From Sphingomonas sp. (GTDB lineage Bacteria > Pseudomonadota > Alphaproteobacteria > Sphingomonadales > Sphingomonadaceae), in contig NZ_JAGHZV010000005.1 of the NCBI RefSeq assembly GCF_017745215.1, positions 62,001 to 126,000 on the forward strand: a stretch of 64,000 nt of DNA. The letters are read 5' to 3'. A model generated the notes under the pieces. It made no database searches, was not told where the DNA came from, and was given only the letters and a program-made list of their open reading frames with translations. Shown here one piece after another: positions 18,662-28,771 of this stretch. The position numbers and the translations under genes are program-made. Position 1 is the first letter of the stretch. Each line of letters begins with the position of its first letter.

Positions 18662-20410
18662 GTGACGACCGAGAAAAGCGGTGCCGACATCCTGATCGAG
18701 ACGCTGTGCGATCTCGGTGTGGAGGTCGTGTTCGGCTATCCCGGCGGCGCCGTGCTCCCGATCTACGACGCGCTGTTCAAGCAAGACCGGATCAAGCACA
18801 TCCTCGTCCGCCACGAGCAGGCCGCGACGCATGCGGCCGAGGGCTATGCCCGCGCCACCGGCAAGCCGGGCGTGGTGCTCGTCACCTCGGGCCCGGGCGC
18901 GACCAATGCGGTCACCGGCATCACCGACGCGCTGATGGATTCGATCCCGATGATCGTCATCACCGGCCAGGTCGCGACGCACCTGATCGGCACCGACGCC
19001 TTCCAGGAAGCCGACACCGTCGGCATCACCCGCCATTGCTCGAAGCACAATTACCTGGTGAAGGACCCCGCGACGCTCGCCGGCGTGCTCCACGAGGCGT
19101 TCCGCATCGCGACGTGCGGCCGCCCCGGTCCGGTGGTGGTCGACATCCCCAAGGACGTGCAGGTCGCGACCGCGCGCGCCGACAATATCGCGCCGATCCG
19201 CCCCAAGCCCTATGCGCCGCAGACCGTGCCCGACGTCGCGCTGATCGAGCAGGCGGTCGATATGCTCGCCGCCGCCGAGCGCCCGATCTTCTACACCGGC
19301 GGCGGGATCATCAATTCGGGGCCCGAAGCCTCAGGGCTGCTGCGCGAGCTGGCGGCGCTCACCGGCGCGCCGGTCACGTCGACGCTGATGGGCCTCGGCG
19401 CCTTCCCCGCCTCGTCGGACCAGTGGCTGGGCATGCTCGGCATGCACGGCACCTATGAAGCCAATTGGGCGATGAACAAGGCCGACCTGATCGTGTGCCT
19501 CGGCGCGCGCTTCGACGACCGCGTGACCGGCCGGCTCGACGCGTTCAGCCCGCATTCGCGCAAGATCCACGTCGATATCGACCGCTCCTCGATCAACAAG
19601 AACGTCCGCGTCGACCTGCCCATCATCGGCGACGTCGGCCTCGCGCTCGAGGCGATGGTCGGCGCCTGGCAGGCCCGGCAGCATCCGAAGCCCGACCTCA
19701 CCGAATGGTGGAGCCGGATCGAGGGCTGGCGCAAGACGCAGAGCCTCGCCTTCAAGGACCGCAAGGACGCGATCATGCCGCAACGCGCGATCCGCGCGCT
19801 GTGGGAAGCGACTCGCGACAAGAGCCCGATCATCACCACCGAGGTGGGCCAGCACCAGATGTGGGCCGCGCAGCACTTCCACTTCGAGGCGCCCAACAAA
19901 TGGCTCACCTCGGGCGGTCTCGGCACGATGGGCTACGGCCTCCCCGCCGCGATCGGCGCGCAGCTGGGCAATCCGGATTCGCTGGTGATCGACATCGCCG
20001 GCGAGGCGAGCATCCAGATGAACATCCAGGAGCTCGGCACCGCCACGCAATATCGCCTGCCGGTCAAGATCTTCATCCTCAACAACGAATATATGGGGAT
20101 GGTCCGCCAGTGGCAGGAGCTGACCTATCAGTCGCGCTATTCGGAAAGCTATTCGGACGCGCTTCCCGATTTCGTGAAGCTCGCCGAAGCCTATGGCTGG
20201 AAGGGCATCCTGATCGAGAACCCGGACCAGCTGGATAGCGGCATCGCCGAGATGCTCGCCTATGACGGCCCGGTGATCGTCGACTGCCGCGTGGCGAAGC
20301 TCGCCAACTGCTTCCCGATGATCCCTTCGGGGGCCGCCCACACCGACATGATCCTCGAGGACGCCCAGGTCGCTGGCGAGCTCGACGACGAAGCCAAGGC
20401 ACTGGTCTGA
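18662..20410 (+). CDS. ilvB: acetolactate synthase large subunit
   Basis: Thiamin-diphosphate enzyme that makes acetolactate or acetohydroxybutyrate, the first common step to valine, leucine and isoleucine. Conserved blocks: F-G-Y-P-G-G-A-V-L-P-I-Y-D, R-H-E-Q-A-A-T-H-A-A-E-G-Y-A-R-A (catalytic Glu), G-Q-V-A-T-H-L-I-G-T-D-A-F-Q-E-A-D, and the diphosphate-binding segment around D-I-A-G-E-A-S-I-Q-M-N. GTG at 18662 with GGAG upstream gives 582 aa; the upstream in-frame ATG lacks family similarity. A possible promoter (TTGACC at 18581, 17 bases, TAGCAG) lies just upstream. ilvH follows after 4 bases. Confidence 0.96.
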   Translation: MTTEKSGADILIETLCDLGVEVVFGYPGGAVLPIYDALFKQDRIKHILVRHEQAATHAAEGYARATGKPGVVLVTSGPGATNAVTGITDALMDSIPMIVITGQVATHLIGTDAFQEADTVGITRHCSKHNYLVKDPATLAGVLHEAFRIATCGRPGPVVVDIPKDVQVATARADNIAPIRPKPYAPQTVPDVALIEQAVDMLAAAERPIFYTGGGIINSGPEASGLLRELAALTGAPVTSTLMGLGAFPASSDQWLGMLGMHGTYEANWAMNKADLIVCLGARFDDRVTGRLDAFSPHSRKIHVDIDRSSINKNVRVDLPIIGDVGLALEAMVGAWQARQHPKPDLTEWWSRIEGWRKTQSLAFKDRKDAIMPQRAIRALWEATRDKSPIITTEVGQHQMWAAQHFHFEAPNKWLTSGGLGTMGYGLPAAIGAQLGNPDSLVIDIAGEASIQMNIQELGTATQYRLPVKIFILNNEYMGMVRQWQELTYQSRYSESYSDALPDFVKLAEAYGWKGILIENPDQLDSGIAEMLAYDGPVIVDCRVAKLANCFPMIPSGAAHTDMILEDAQVAGELDDEAKALV

Positions 20411-20414
20411 TCCC

Positions 20415-20930
20415 ATGCACATCAAGGAAGAGCAGCGCGAGCGGCACACGCTCGCCGTGATCGTCGACAACGAGCCCGGCATCCTCGCGCGGATCGCCGG
20501 CCTGTTCACCGCGCGCGGCTACAACATCGAGAGCCTGACGGTGAGCGAGATCACCACCGACGATCTCGTCAGCCGCATCACCATCGTCACCTCGGCCTCG
20601 GCGGCGGTGATGGAGCAGATCATCGCCCAGCTCGAGCGGCTGGTACCGGTGCACAAGGTGGTGGACCTCACCGCCAGCGGCCCGCACGTCGAGCGCGAGC
20701 TGGCGCTGGTCAAGGTGGTCGGCACCGGCGACCACCGGATCGAGGCGCTGCGCCTCGCCGAAGTCTATCGCGCCCGCGTCGTCGACGCGACGATCTCCAG
20801 CTTCGTGTTCGAAGTGACGGGCGGCACCGAGAAGATCGACAAGTTCGTCGAGCTGATGGCCGAGGTCGGCCTCGTCGAAGTCGCGCGCACCGGCGTGGTC
20901 GCGATCTCGCGGGGCAAGGAAGCGGCCTGA
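20415..20930 (+). CDS. ilvH: acetolactate synthase small (regulatory) subunit
   Basis: Regulatory partner of IlvB that confers valine feedback inhibition. The N-terminal ACT domain is clear (L-A-V-I-V-D-N-E-P-G-I-L-A-R-I-A-G-L-F, then R-G-Y-N-I-E-S-L-T-V), and the C-terminal domain carries the usual R-A-R-V-V-D segment. 171 residues, the normal size. It lies 4 bases after ilvB. A palindromic repeat separates it from ilvC. Confidence 0.96.
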   Translation: MHIKEEQRERHTLAVIVDNEPGILARIAGLFTARGYNIESLTVSEITTDDLVSRITIVTSASAAVMEQIIAQLERLVPVHKVVDLTASGPHVERELALVKVVGTGDHRIEALRLAEVYRARVVDATISSFVFEVTGGTEKIDKFVELMAEVGLVEVARTGVVAISRGKEAA

Positions 20931-20939
20931 ACCATACAC

Positions 20940-21022
20940 CCGTCATCCCGGCGAAAGCCGGGACCCAGGGGCACGGGCGATGACCTTTGTGGCCCTGGGT
21001 CCCGGCTTTCGCCGGGATGACG
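20940..21022. repeat. intergenic palindromic repeat, copy 2
   Basis: 83-base member of the repeat family, in the opposite orientation to copy 1 as judged by its core. It sits between ilvH and ilvC, so if it terminates or processes the transcript it would reduce ilvC expression relative to ilvBH. Confidence 0.88.
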
Positions 21023-21027
21023 ACTAG

Positions 21028-22065
<1,038 letters not shown>

Positions 22066-22098
22066 TCGTCGGCGCCTGGTTCAGCCGCTTGAGTTCAA

Positions 22099-22127
22099 CC
22101 GTCATCCCGGCGTTCGCCGGGATGACG
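22099..22127. repeat. minimal palindromic hairpin related to the repeat family
   Basis: 29 bases: only the outer arms of the family (CCGTCATCCCGGCG, two-base loop TT, CGCCGGGATGACG). The whole centre seen in other copies is missing. It lies 34 bases after the ilvC stop and probably works as its terminator. Confidence 0.8.
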
Positions 22128-22152
22128 CACTTTGGAGCGGGGGAGCAACCAA

Positions 22153-22755
22153 ATGACCGACGGAGCCGAGGGCCGCGAAGGCGCCAAGCGGGTGGAGGCC
22201 TTCTCCGACGGCGTGATCGCGATCATCATCACGATCATGGTGCTCGAGCTCCACGCGCCCGAGGAGCCCGGCCTGAAGCACCTACTGCCGCTCTGGCCCG
22301 TCTTCGTCGCCTATCTGCTGAGCTATATCTACGTCGCCATCTATTGGGTGAACCACCACCGGCTGTTCCACTTCGCCACGGGGGTGAGCAACGGCCTCGT
22401 CTGGTCGAACATCGCGCTGCTGTTCGCGCTCTCGCTGGTGCCCTTCGCGACGGCCTATCTCGGCGAGCAGCAGTTCACCCGCGACGCGACCCTGCTCTAC
22501 CTCGGCACGATGCTGCTCCCGTCCTTCGCCTACAGCTGGCTCCAGGCGGTGATCCGGCGCACCGGCCGCCAGGACGACGTCGCGCAGGACTATCACCTGC
22601 GCAGCACGCGCAAGGGGATGGCGGCGACGTTCGTCTATGCGCTCGGCATCCCGCTGGCGTTCGTCTCGCCCGTCGCCGGTCTCGCCTGCGCCGCGCTGGT
22701 CGCGGTCTTCTGGTGCCTGCCGAAGAGCCCGCTGGACGCGCTGTTCGGCGCGTAG
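22153..22755 (+). CDS. TMEM175-like (DUF1211) membrane protein
   Basis: Bacterial member of the TMEM175 potassium-channel family. The first membrane helix carries the diagnostic R-V-E-A-F-S-D-G-V-I-A-I-I-I-T segment, and about six helices fill the 200 residues. A second family mark is I-Y-W-V-N-H-H-R-L-F. Start at ATG 22153 with GGGGGAG upstream; an in-frame TTG at 22132 overlaps that site and is less likely. Channel activity of bacterial homologues is known for the family, not shown here. Confidence 0.85.
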   Translation: MTDGAEGREGAKRVEAFSDGVIAIIITIMVLELHAPEEPGLKHLLPLWPVFVAYLLSYIYVAIYWVNHHRLFHFATGVSNGLVWSNIALLFALSLVPFATAYLGEQQFTRDATLLYLGTMLLPSFAYSWLQAVIRRTGRQDDVAQDYHLRSTRKGMAATFVYALGIPLAFVSPVAGLACAALVAVFWCLPKSPLDALFGA

Positions 22756-22780
22756 CGACACATCGACCCGGCCCCTTCAA

Positions 22781-22864
22781 CCGTCATCCCGGCGAAAGCC
22801 GGGACCCAGGGCCACACAGGTCCTTGCCCGTGACTCTGGGTCCCGGCTTTCGCCGGGATGACGG
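22781..22864. repeat. intergenic palindromic repeat, copy 3
   Basis: 84-base copy with intact outer arms and a more divergent centre; lies between the convergent TMEM175-like gene and the TonB receptor. Confidence 0.88.
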
Positions 22865-22881
22865 TTAAGCAGCGGACAGAG

Positions 22882-22914
22882 AAAAGGGCGCCCCGGAAAC
22901 TCCGGAGCGCCCCA
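22882..22914 (-). terminator. rho-independent terminator of the TonB receptor gene
   Basis: Stem of 12 pairs with one mismatch (GGGCGCCCCGGA against TCCGGAGCGCCC) and a three-base loop. Read on the minus strand the stem is followed by TTTTC, a short T-run. It begins about 24 bases after the receptor stop codon. Confidence 0.75.
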
Positions 22915-22937
22915 ATCTCTCAGCCCTTCTCCGGCAA

Positions 22938-25625
22938 TCAGAAGCCGTAGCGCAGCCGCACGCCGTAGAAGCGCGGATAGCCGGGGTAGCCGGCATAGTT
23001 TCCGGTCTGCTCGGGCACCGCGAAGCCGGTGATGTTGTAATATTGGTTCGTCAGGTTATCGACGAAGAACTCGCCGCGGATCTTGCCGTCCTCGGTCTGC
23101 AGGCCGATGCGCGCGTCCACCAGCACATATTCGTCGTTGCGGACGATCCCCTGGCCCGGGAAGGTCGTGCTCACGCCGGCGATCTCGGTGGCGCTGTTGT
23201 AGCGCGCGTCGACGTGGAGCAGGCCGTTGATGTTGCCGAAGAGGTGCGGCGTCCAGGTCGCGGCGCCCGTGATCACGTTGCGCGGCTGGTTCTGGATCTG
23301 CTGCCCCTCGAGCCCTGCCAGCGGCGTGCCCGTGAAGTTGTTCGACTTGTCGTACTTGGCGTCGAGGAAGGTATAGGCCAGCCGCAGCGTGAAGTCCCGC
23401 GACGGACGGACGATCGATTCGAGCTCGATGCCCTGCGACGTCGACGACTTGATGTTCTGCACCACGAAGTTGTTGCCGCTGAACACCAGATTCTGCAGGT
23501 CGTGGTACTTCGCCCGGAACAGCGCGGCGTTCAGCGTGAAGGCGCGGCTGAAGCTGGTCTTGAAGCCCAGCTCGAACGAGTCGACCGTCTCCGACCCGAA
23601 GGCCAGGTCCGAGCCCTGCGCGCCGTTGCCGCCGAGCAGCACCGAGTCGAAGGTCGCCTGGTCGAGGTTGTAGCCGCCCGACTTGTAGCCGCGGTCGTAG
23701 CTGAAATAGCCGAGCACCTTGTCGGTGAACTTGACCGACAGCTTGGCGGTGCCGGTGATCTTGTCCTCGCTCCGGCTGTGCGCATAGGTACCGTTGAACT
23801 CGCTGTTCACCGCCGGGTTGCAGCTCAGCAGGAACAGGTTGTTGAACAGCCCGGCGGCGGTCAGATACTTGGCATAGGTCGCCGCCGCCGCATTGCCGGC
23901 GCGGACCTGGTCGAAGAAGGCGCACGAGCCGAGGTTGTTGTTGATCGTCGCGTCGAGCGTCTTCTTCTCATGGTTCCAGCGCGCGCCCAGCGTGATCGAG
24001 ATCTTGTCGTTCACGTTGATGATGTTGTGGGTGAACAGCGCGATCGCGTTGGTCTTGACGTTGAACAGGTCGGGGTTGTTGCCCTGCCCCGCCACCGCGC
24101 CCGGCAGCGGGTTGGTGACCAGCGCGGCGAGGCCCGGGACCGGCGTGCCCGAGAAGCCCGGGACGACGCACAGCGACGACGGCGCGGTGCCGACCTGGGC
24201 GCGGAAGCAGCCGACGAGCGGCCCGAGCGAGGCGCCATAGGCCGCCTGCAGCGCCGCGAGGCTGTTGGGCACCGCCGGGTTGAGCAGCGCCGCACCGAAC
24301 AGCGGCACCGTCGGCCCCAGCGAGCCGAAGAACTGCAGCGGCGTGCCGAAGCCCGCCGGCGGCGCCGCGCCGAGCGCGCCCGCGAAGACGGTGTCGACGT
24401 AACGATTGCCGTCGTTGCCGATCTTCACCGTGTCGCGCAATTTGAGCGATTCATTGAGGAAGAAGCCGCCGATCAGCCAGTCGAGCTTGCCGCCGAACAG
24501 CGAGCCCTGGAAGCGCAGCTCCTGGGTGAAGTCGTTGAGATTGACGTGGTAATCGTCGCGATAGGCGCGATCGATGCCCGAGAAGTCGATGTCCTGGTCG
24601 CGGTTGGCCGACCATTTGCGATAGGCAGTGATCGAAGTCAGGTTGACGCTGCCGAGATCCCAGTTGAGCTCGCCCGAGACGCCGCCGTCCTTGACCTGCT
24701 CGCCATAGTTGCGGTTCGGCGAGACCGCCATGCGGCGATCCGACGGCGAGCCGGTGTACATGCCGATCAGGCCCTGCGGCACCGCCACCGCGTTGATCGC
24801 ATTGGCCAGCGACCCGCGCGCCACGCTCACCGCGCCGCAGCAGGCTTCGTCGGTATGGTAATAGTCGGCGATCAGCCGGAAGGTCACCGCGCCGGTATCG
24901 AGCAGCGCCTGGCCGCGGAAATTATAGCGGTCGATGTTGTTGATGTCGCGGCCGGTGTTGACGTCATGGATATAGCCGTCGCGCTTGCGGATGCCCGCGT
25001 CGAGGCGCACCGCGAACTGCTCGCTCACCGGCCCGGTGACGCCGCCGTTGAGCTCCCAGGCGTTGTAGTTGCCGTAGGAGCCTTCGATATGGCCGCCGAA
25101 CTCGAACTTGGGCTGCGCGGTGAACACGCGCACCGCACCGGCCGAGGTGTTGCGGCCGAACAGCGTGCCCTGCGGCCCGCGGAGGATCTCGACGCGGTCG
25201 AGCTCGGGGAGCTCGGCGAGCGCCACGCCCGCGCGCGGACGGAACACGCCGTCGATGAACACGCCCACCGCCGGCTCGAAGCCGGGGTTGTCGCCCGCGG
25301 TGCCGATGCCGCGGATCGAGAAGGACGAGCCCGTCGCCGCCGACTGGCCGGTGGTGGTCTGAAGGCTCGGCGCGAGCTGCTCGAGGCCCTTGATGTCCTG
25401 CACGCCGGCGTTCTGGAGCAGTTCGGCCGGCACCGCGGTCACCGCGACCGGCACGTCCTGCACCGTCTCGTTGCGCAGCGTCGCGGTGACGACGATCTCG
25501 TTCGCGCCGTCATAGGACTGGGACTGGTCGTCCTGGGCCGGCGGCGTCGTATTGTCCTGTGCGAAGGAAGGCGACGCGATGCACAGGGTCAGTGCAGTCG
25601 CCGCAAGCAGCTGAAGCTTCTTCAT
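22938..25625 (-). CDS. TonB-dependent outer membrane receptor (large)
   Basis: 895-residue receptor. Signal peptide with cleavage at S-F-A-Q, then a TonB box (N-E-I-V-V-T-A) and a plug domain (V-P-V-A-V-T-A-V-P, R-G-I-G-T-A-G-D-N-P, R-V-E-I-L-R-G-P-Q-G-T-L-F-G-R-N). A long 22-strand barrel follows, ending in the aromatic G-V-R-L-R-Y-G-F needed for assembly. The plug resembles the broad sphingomonad receptors for plant or aromatic compounds rather than a siderophore type, but the ligand is not readable. ATG 25625 is nine to ten bases from AAGGAGG; an upstream GTG is too close to that site. Confidence 0.92.
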   Translation of the reverse strand: MKKLQLLAATALTLCIASPSFAQDNTTPPAQDDQSQSYDGANEIVVTATLRNETVQDVPVAVTAVPAELLQNAGVQDIKGLEQLAPSLQTTTGQSAATGSSFSIRGIGTAGDNPGFEPAVGVFIDGVFRPRAGVALAELPELDRVEILRGPQGTLFGRNTSAGAVRVFTAQPKFEFGGHIEGSYGNYNAWELNGGVTGPVSEQFAVRLDAGIRKRDGYIHDVNTGRDINNIDRYNFRGQALLDTGAVTFRLIADYYHTDEACCGAVSVARGSLANAINAVAVPQGLIGMYTGSPSDRRMAVSPNRNYGEQVKDGGVSGELNWDLGSVNLTSITAYRKWSANRDQDIDFSGIDRAYRDDYHVNLNDFTQELRFQGSLFGGKLDWLIGGFFLNESLKLRDTVKIGNDGNRYVDTVFAGALGAAPPAGFGTPLQFFGSLGPTVPLFGAALLNPAVPNSLAALQAAYGASLGPLVGCFRAQVGTAPSSLCVVPGFSGTPVPGLAALVTNPLPGAVAGQGNNPDLFNVKTNAIALFTHNIINVNDKISITLGARWNHEKKTLDATINNNLGSCAFFDQVRAGNAAAATYAKYLTAAGLFNNLFLLSCNPAVNSEFNGTYAHSRSEDKITGTAKLSVKFTDKVLGYFSYDRGYKSGGYNLDQATFDSVLLGGNGAQGSDLAFGSETVDSFELGFKTSFSRAFTLNAALFRAKYHDLQNLVFSGNNFVVQNIKSSTSQGIELESIVRPSRDFTLRLAYTFLDAKYDKSNNFTGTPLAGLEGQQIQNQPRNVITGAATWTPHLFGNINGLLHVDARYNSATEIAGVSTTFPGQGIVRNDEYVLVDARIGLQTEDGKIRGEFFVDNLTNQYYNITGFAVPEQTGNYAGYPGYPRFYGVRLRYGF

Positions 25626-25703
25626 GGTTGGCACCCCTCCTTGACGCGCTCCGATCTTTGCCGGTCGCGCGTTGCTTTTCGTGTGGCAGCAACTATCGCT
25701 GCA

Positions 25704-25769
25704 TTTCCCGAGGCGTCAACGGGATTAGGCCGCGCTTTCCGGCGGATTTCAGCGGTTTTTCCCGAGGCG
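25704..25769. promoter_or_regulatory. 12-base direct repeats in TonB receptor / folE divergent region
   Basis: TTTCCCGAGGCG occurs at 25704-25715 and again at 25758-25769, 54 bases apart, in the 237-base region between the divergent receptor and folE. The spacing is about five helical turns. This may be a regulator-binding pair; no known motif matches. Confidence 0.35.
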
Positions 25770-25862
25770 ACACAAGAGTGCAACAGTGGCTTTCGGGCCA
25801 AGACCAGCGTGACGTAGCGTCAAGCGGCGAGACGACCGTTGGGAGAGCGAAACGAGAAAATT

Positions 25863-26483
25863 ATGGTTGATCGCGAGGAAGGCCCCGAAGACGGCGACAT
25901 CATCGAGGCTCCGGCCAAGATTCCGGTGCCCGACGAGGTCGCCGAAGCGGTGCGCACGCTGATCCGCTGGGCCGGCGACGACCCCGAGCGCGAGGGGCTG
26001 GTCGACACGCCCAAGCGCGTCGCGCGCGCCTGGAAGGAATATTGCCAGGGCTATGGCGAGGACCCCGCGCATCATCTCTCGCGCACCTTCGAGGAGGTCG
26101 GCGGCTATGACGAGATCGTGCTCTTGAAGGACATCCCCTTCCAGTCGCATTGCGAGCATCACATGGCGCCGATCATCGGCAAGGCCTCGATCGCCTATCT
26201 GCCCAACGACAAGGTGGTGGGCATCTCGAAGATCGCGCGCGTGCTCCACGGCTTCGCGCGGCGGCTGCAGGTGCAGGAGCGGCTGACCGCGCAGGTCGCC
26301 GACTGTATCTGGAACGCGCTCCATCCCCAGGGCGTCGCCGTCGTCATCGATGCGAGCCATTCGTGTATGACCGCGCGCGGGGTGCGCACGCCGGGCGTCG
26401 GCATGGTCACCAGCCGGATGATGGGCGTGTTCCGCGAGGACGAGCGCAGCCGCGCCGAAGTGCTCAAGCTGATGGGATACTGA
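25863..26483 (+). CDS. folE: GTP cyclohydrolase I
   Basis: Converts GTP to dihydroneopterin triphosphate, first step of pterin/folate synthesis. Zinc ligands are in H-C-E-H-H-M and [10 protein letters not shown]; other marks are [10 protein letters not shown] and [12 protein letters not shown]. 206 aa from ATG 25863; the frame continues to a TTG at 25839 without better support. The ribosome-binding site is weak. Heads the operon folE, SDR, folB. Confidence 0.96.
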   Translation: MVDREEGPEDGDIIEAPAKIPVPDEVAEAVRTLIRWAGDDPEREGLVDTPKRVARAWKEYCQGYGEDPAHHLSRTFEEVGGYDEIVLLKDIPFQSHCEHHMAPIIGKASIAYLPNDKVVGISKIARVLHGFARRLQVQERLTAQVADCIWNALHPQGVAVVIDASHSCMTARGVRTPGVGMVTSRMMGVFREDERSRAEVLKLMGY

Positions 26484-26487
26484 CCCC

Positions 26488-27252
26488 GTGCGCGTGCTGG
26501 TGACAGGCGGCGCGCGGCGGATCGGCGCGGCGATCGCGCGGCGGCTGGCGCTGCGCGGCCACGCGGTTGCGATCCATCACCACCATGCCGGCGAGGATGC
26601 CGAGGCGCTGGTCGCCTCGGTGCGCGCCGCCGGCGGCACGATCTGTGCCGTCACCGGCGAGCTCGAGGACGCCGCCACGGCGCCCGCGCTGATCGAAGCC
26701 GCGCGCGAGGCGCTGGACGGGACGATCGAGGGATTGGTCAACAACGCCTCGCAATTCGCCTTCGACACGCTGCCGCTCACCGATTTCGCGCTGCTCGACC
26801 AGCATATGCGCGTGAACCTCGGCGCGCCGATCGCGCTCGCCTCGGCGCTCGCCGGGCAGGACGACCTCGACGAAGGCGCGGTGGTCAACCTGCTCGACCA
26901 GAAGGTCGCCAACCTCAACCCCGATTTCCTCACCTACACGCTGAGCAAGGCCGCGCTCGCGACCGCCACCGAACTGCTCGCCCGCGCGCTCGCCCCGCGC
27001 ATCCGGGTGAACGCGGTGTCGCCGGGCCTCACCCTGCCCAGCCTCGACCAGACCCCCGAGGAGTTCGCCGGCCATGCGCGGCAGAACCTGCTCCAGCGCC
27101 CCGTCGCGCTCGACGACATCGCCGCGGCGGTCGAGCATCTGCTGGGCGCCGGGAGCGTCACCGGACAGAATATCTTCGTCGACTGCGGCCAGCGCTTCCT
27201 CTCGCGCGAGGGCGATGTGATGTTCGAGGGCCGGAGCCGGCCGCATGGCTGA
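26488..27252 (+). CDS. FolM/PTR1-like short-chain dehydrogenase
   Basis: Probable NADPH-dependent pterin reductase (dihydromonapterin or dihydrofolate reduction). The cofactor motif is T-G-G-A-R-R-I-G, the TGxxxRxG form typical of pteridine reductases rather than the usual SDR TGxxxGxG. The catalytic pair Tyr150 and Lys154 is in Y-T-L-S-K, and the usual catalytic serine is replaced by Asp137 (N-L-L-D-Q), as in PTR1/FolM. GTG start, 254 aa. It follows folE by 4 bases and overlaps folB by 8, which supports the pterin role. Confidence 0.85.
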   Translation: MRVLVTGGARRIGAAIARRLALRGHAVAIHHHHAGEDAEALVASVRAAGGTICAVTGELEDAATAPALIEAAREALDGTIEGLVNNASQFAFDTLPLTDFALLDQHMRVNLGAPIALASALAGQDDLDEGAVVNLLDQKVANLNPDFLTYTLSKAALATATELLARALAPRIRVNAVSPGLTLPSLDQTPEEFAGHARQNLLQRPVALDDIAAAVEHLLGAGSVTGQNIFVDCGQRFLSREGDVMFEGRSRPHG

Positions 27253-27604
27253 GGCGCGCTACACGATCCGGCTCGAGGGGCTGGAGCTCGCCATGGGCCT
27301 CGGCATCCATCCGCACGAGCGCGCGGCGCCGCAGCGGGTGCATCTCCATGTCGAGATGGACTGCCGCTACGCCGCCGCGCCGGAGGACCGGATCGAGGCG
27401 GTGGTCGATTACGACTTCCTGCGGGCGGGCATCCGCCGCTTGGTGGAATCGCGCCATTTCGAGCTGCAGGAGACGCTGTGCGACGAAGTCGCGGCGCTGG
27501 CACTGGCGGACCCGCGGGTGTGTCGGGTGCGGGTGCGGTCGATGAAGCTGGACATCTATCCGGATGCACGCGTGGGCTGCGAGGTGGAGCGAGTGCGGGG
27601 TTAG
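27245..27604 (+). CDS. folB: dihydroneopterin aldolase
   Basis: Cleaves or epimerises dihydroneopterin in folate synthesis. 119 residues with the FolB pattern: I-R-L-E-G-L-E-L-A-M-G-L-G-I-H-P-H-E-R, V-V-D-Y-D-F-L-R-A-G-I, and the conserved catalytic E-T-L-C-D-E-V-A-A. ATG 27245 lies inside the end of the SDR gene, so translation is coupled. A palindromic repeat follows and may terminate the operon. Confidence 0.9.
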   Translation: MAEARYTIRLEGLELAMGLGIHPHERAAPQRVHLHVEMDCRYAAAPEDRIEAVVDYDFLRAGIRRLVESRHFELQETLCDEVAALALADPRVCRVRVRSMKLDIYPDARVGCEVERVRG

Positions 27605-27629
27605 GCTCCACTCTCCTCACATTCCCAAA

Positions 27630-27713
27630 CCGTCATCCCGGCGAAAGCCGGGACCCAGGGCCGCGAGCGATGTCCTTCGTAACCCTGGGTCCCGGCTTTC
27701 GCCGGGATGACGG
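27630..27713. repeat. intergenic palindromic repeat, copy 4
   Basis: 84 bases with perfect outer arms; core in reverse orientation relative to copy 1. Lies between the convergent folB and GST genes. Confidence 0.9.
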
Positions 27714-27724
27714 CTAGAGGCAGA

Positions 27725-28642
27725 TCAGGCCGCCTCGCCCTCCCGAGCCAGCACCTTGTCCTGCGTGTTCGTCTCGAAGTCGCTGGCGTCGTGCCGCTCG
27801 CGCAGCTGCTGCTCCAGCGGACCCGTAGCGCGGTTGACCATCCGCCCGCGCCTCACCGCCTCGCGCGCGCCGACCTGCGCCACCCACCGCTGAAGGTGCT
27901 CATATTCGCCGACGTTCAGGAATTCCGCCGAGCCCGCATAGGCCTCGCCGCGCGCCAGCGCACCGTACCAGGGCCAGATCGCCATGTCGGCGATCGTATA
28001 CTCGTCACCCGCGATATACTCCCGCGAAGCCAGGTTCGTATCCAGCACATGCAGCTGGCGCTTCACTTCCATCGCATAGCGGTTGATCGCATATTCGATC
28101 TTCACCGGGGCATAGGTGAAGAAATGCCCGAAGCCGCCGCCGACGAACGGCCCCGCGCCCATCTGCCACATCAGCCAGTTCATCGTCTCGGCGCGCTTGT
28201 GCGGCTCGGTCGGCAGGAAGGCGCCGAACTTCTCCGCCAGGTAGAAGAGGATCGACCCGCTCTCGAACAGCCGCACCGTCGGCTCGACCGAATGATCGAC
28301 CATCACCGGGATCTTCGAATTGGGGTTCGCCGCGACGAAGCCGCTGCCGAACTGCTCGCCCTTGCCGATGTTGACCAGCCAGGCGTCATATTCGGCGCCC
28401 GAATGGCCCGCCGCGAGCAGCTCCTCGAGCAGGATGCCGACCTTCACGCCGTTGGGCGTCGCCAGCGAATAGAGCTGGAGCGGGTGCTTGCCCACCGGCA
28501 GCGCCTGCTCGTGCGTCGCGCCCGAAACCGGCCGGTTGATGTTGGCGAAGGCGCCGCCATTGCCCTGCTCCCAGGTCCAGACCTTGGGCGGCACATAGCC
28601 CGCGGGGAAATTGTCGGCGGGGTTCGGGGCGTCGTCGGCCAT
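27725..28642 (-). CDS. yghU: YghU-type glutathione S-transferase
   Basis: Glutathione-dependent disulfide reductase of the YghU/Nu class. Thioredoxin-like half with L-Y-S-L-A-T-P-N-G-V-K-V, the glutathione site N-P-N-S-K-I-P-V-M and L-F-E-S-G-S-I-L-F-Y-L-A. The helical half has the Nu-class block M-W-Q-M-G-A-G-P-F-V-G-G-G-F-G-H-F. The N-terminal extension with W-T-W-E-Q-G-N-G-G is typical. 305 aa; cytoplasmic. Confidence 0.92.
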   Translation of the reverse strand: MADDAPNPADNFPAGYVPPKVWTWEQGNGGAFANINRPVSGATHEQALPVGKHPLQLYSLATPNGVKVGILLEELLAAGHSGAEYDAWLVNIGKGEQFGSGFVAANPNSKIPVMVDHSVEPTVRLFESGSILFYLAEKFGAFLPTEPHKRAETMNWLMWQMGAGPFVGGGFGHFFTYAPVKIEYAINRYAMEVKRQLHVLDTNLASREYIAGDEYTIADMAIWPWYGALARGEAYAGSAEFLNVGEYEHLQRWVAQVGAREAVRRGRMVNRATGPLEQQLRERHDASDFETNTQDKVLAREGEAA

Positions 28643-28771
28643 GGGAATGGTTCCTGTTTGTTGAACTATTCATCTGGGGTGCCGCGCCGGCTTTCCAAGG
28701 GGTCTCGCCGCTTGAACGGCGGCCCGAACCCGGCATAGTCGCGCGATCCGATCCGGGGAGTCGTTTCTGCC

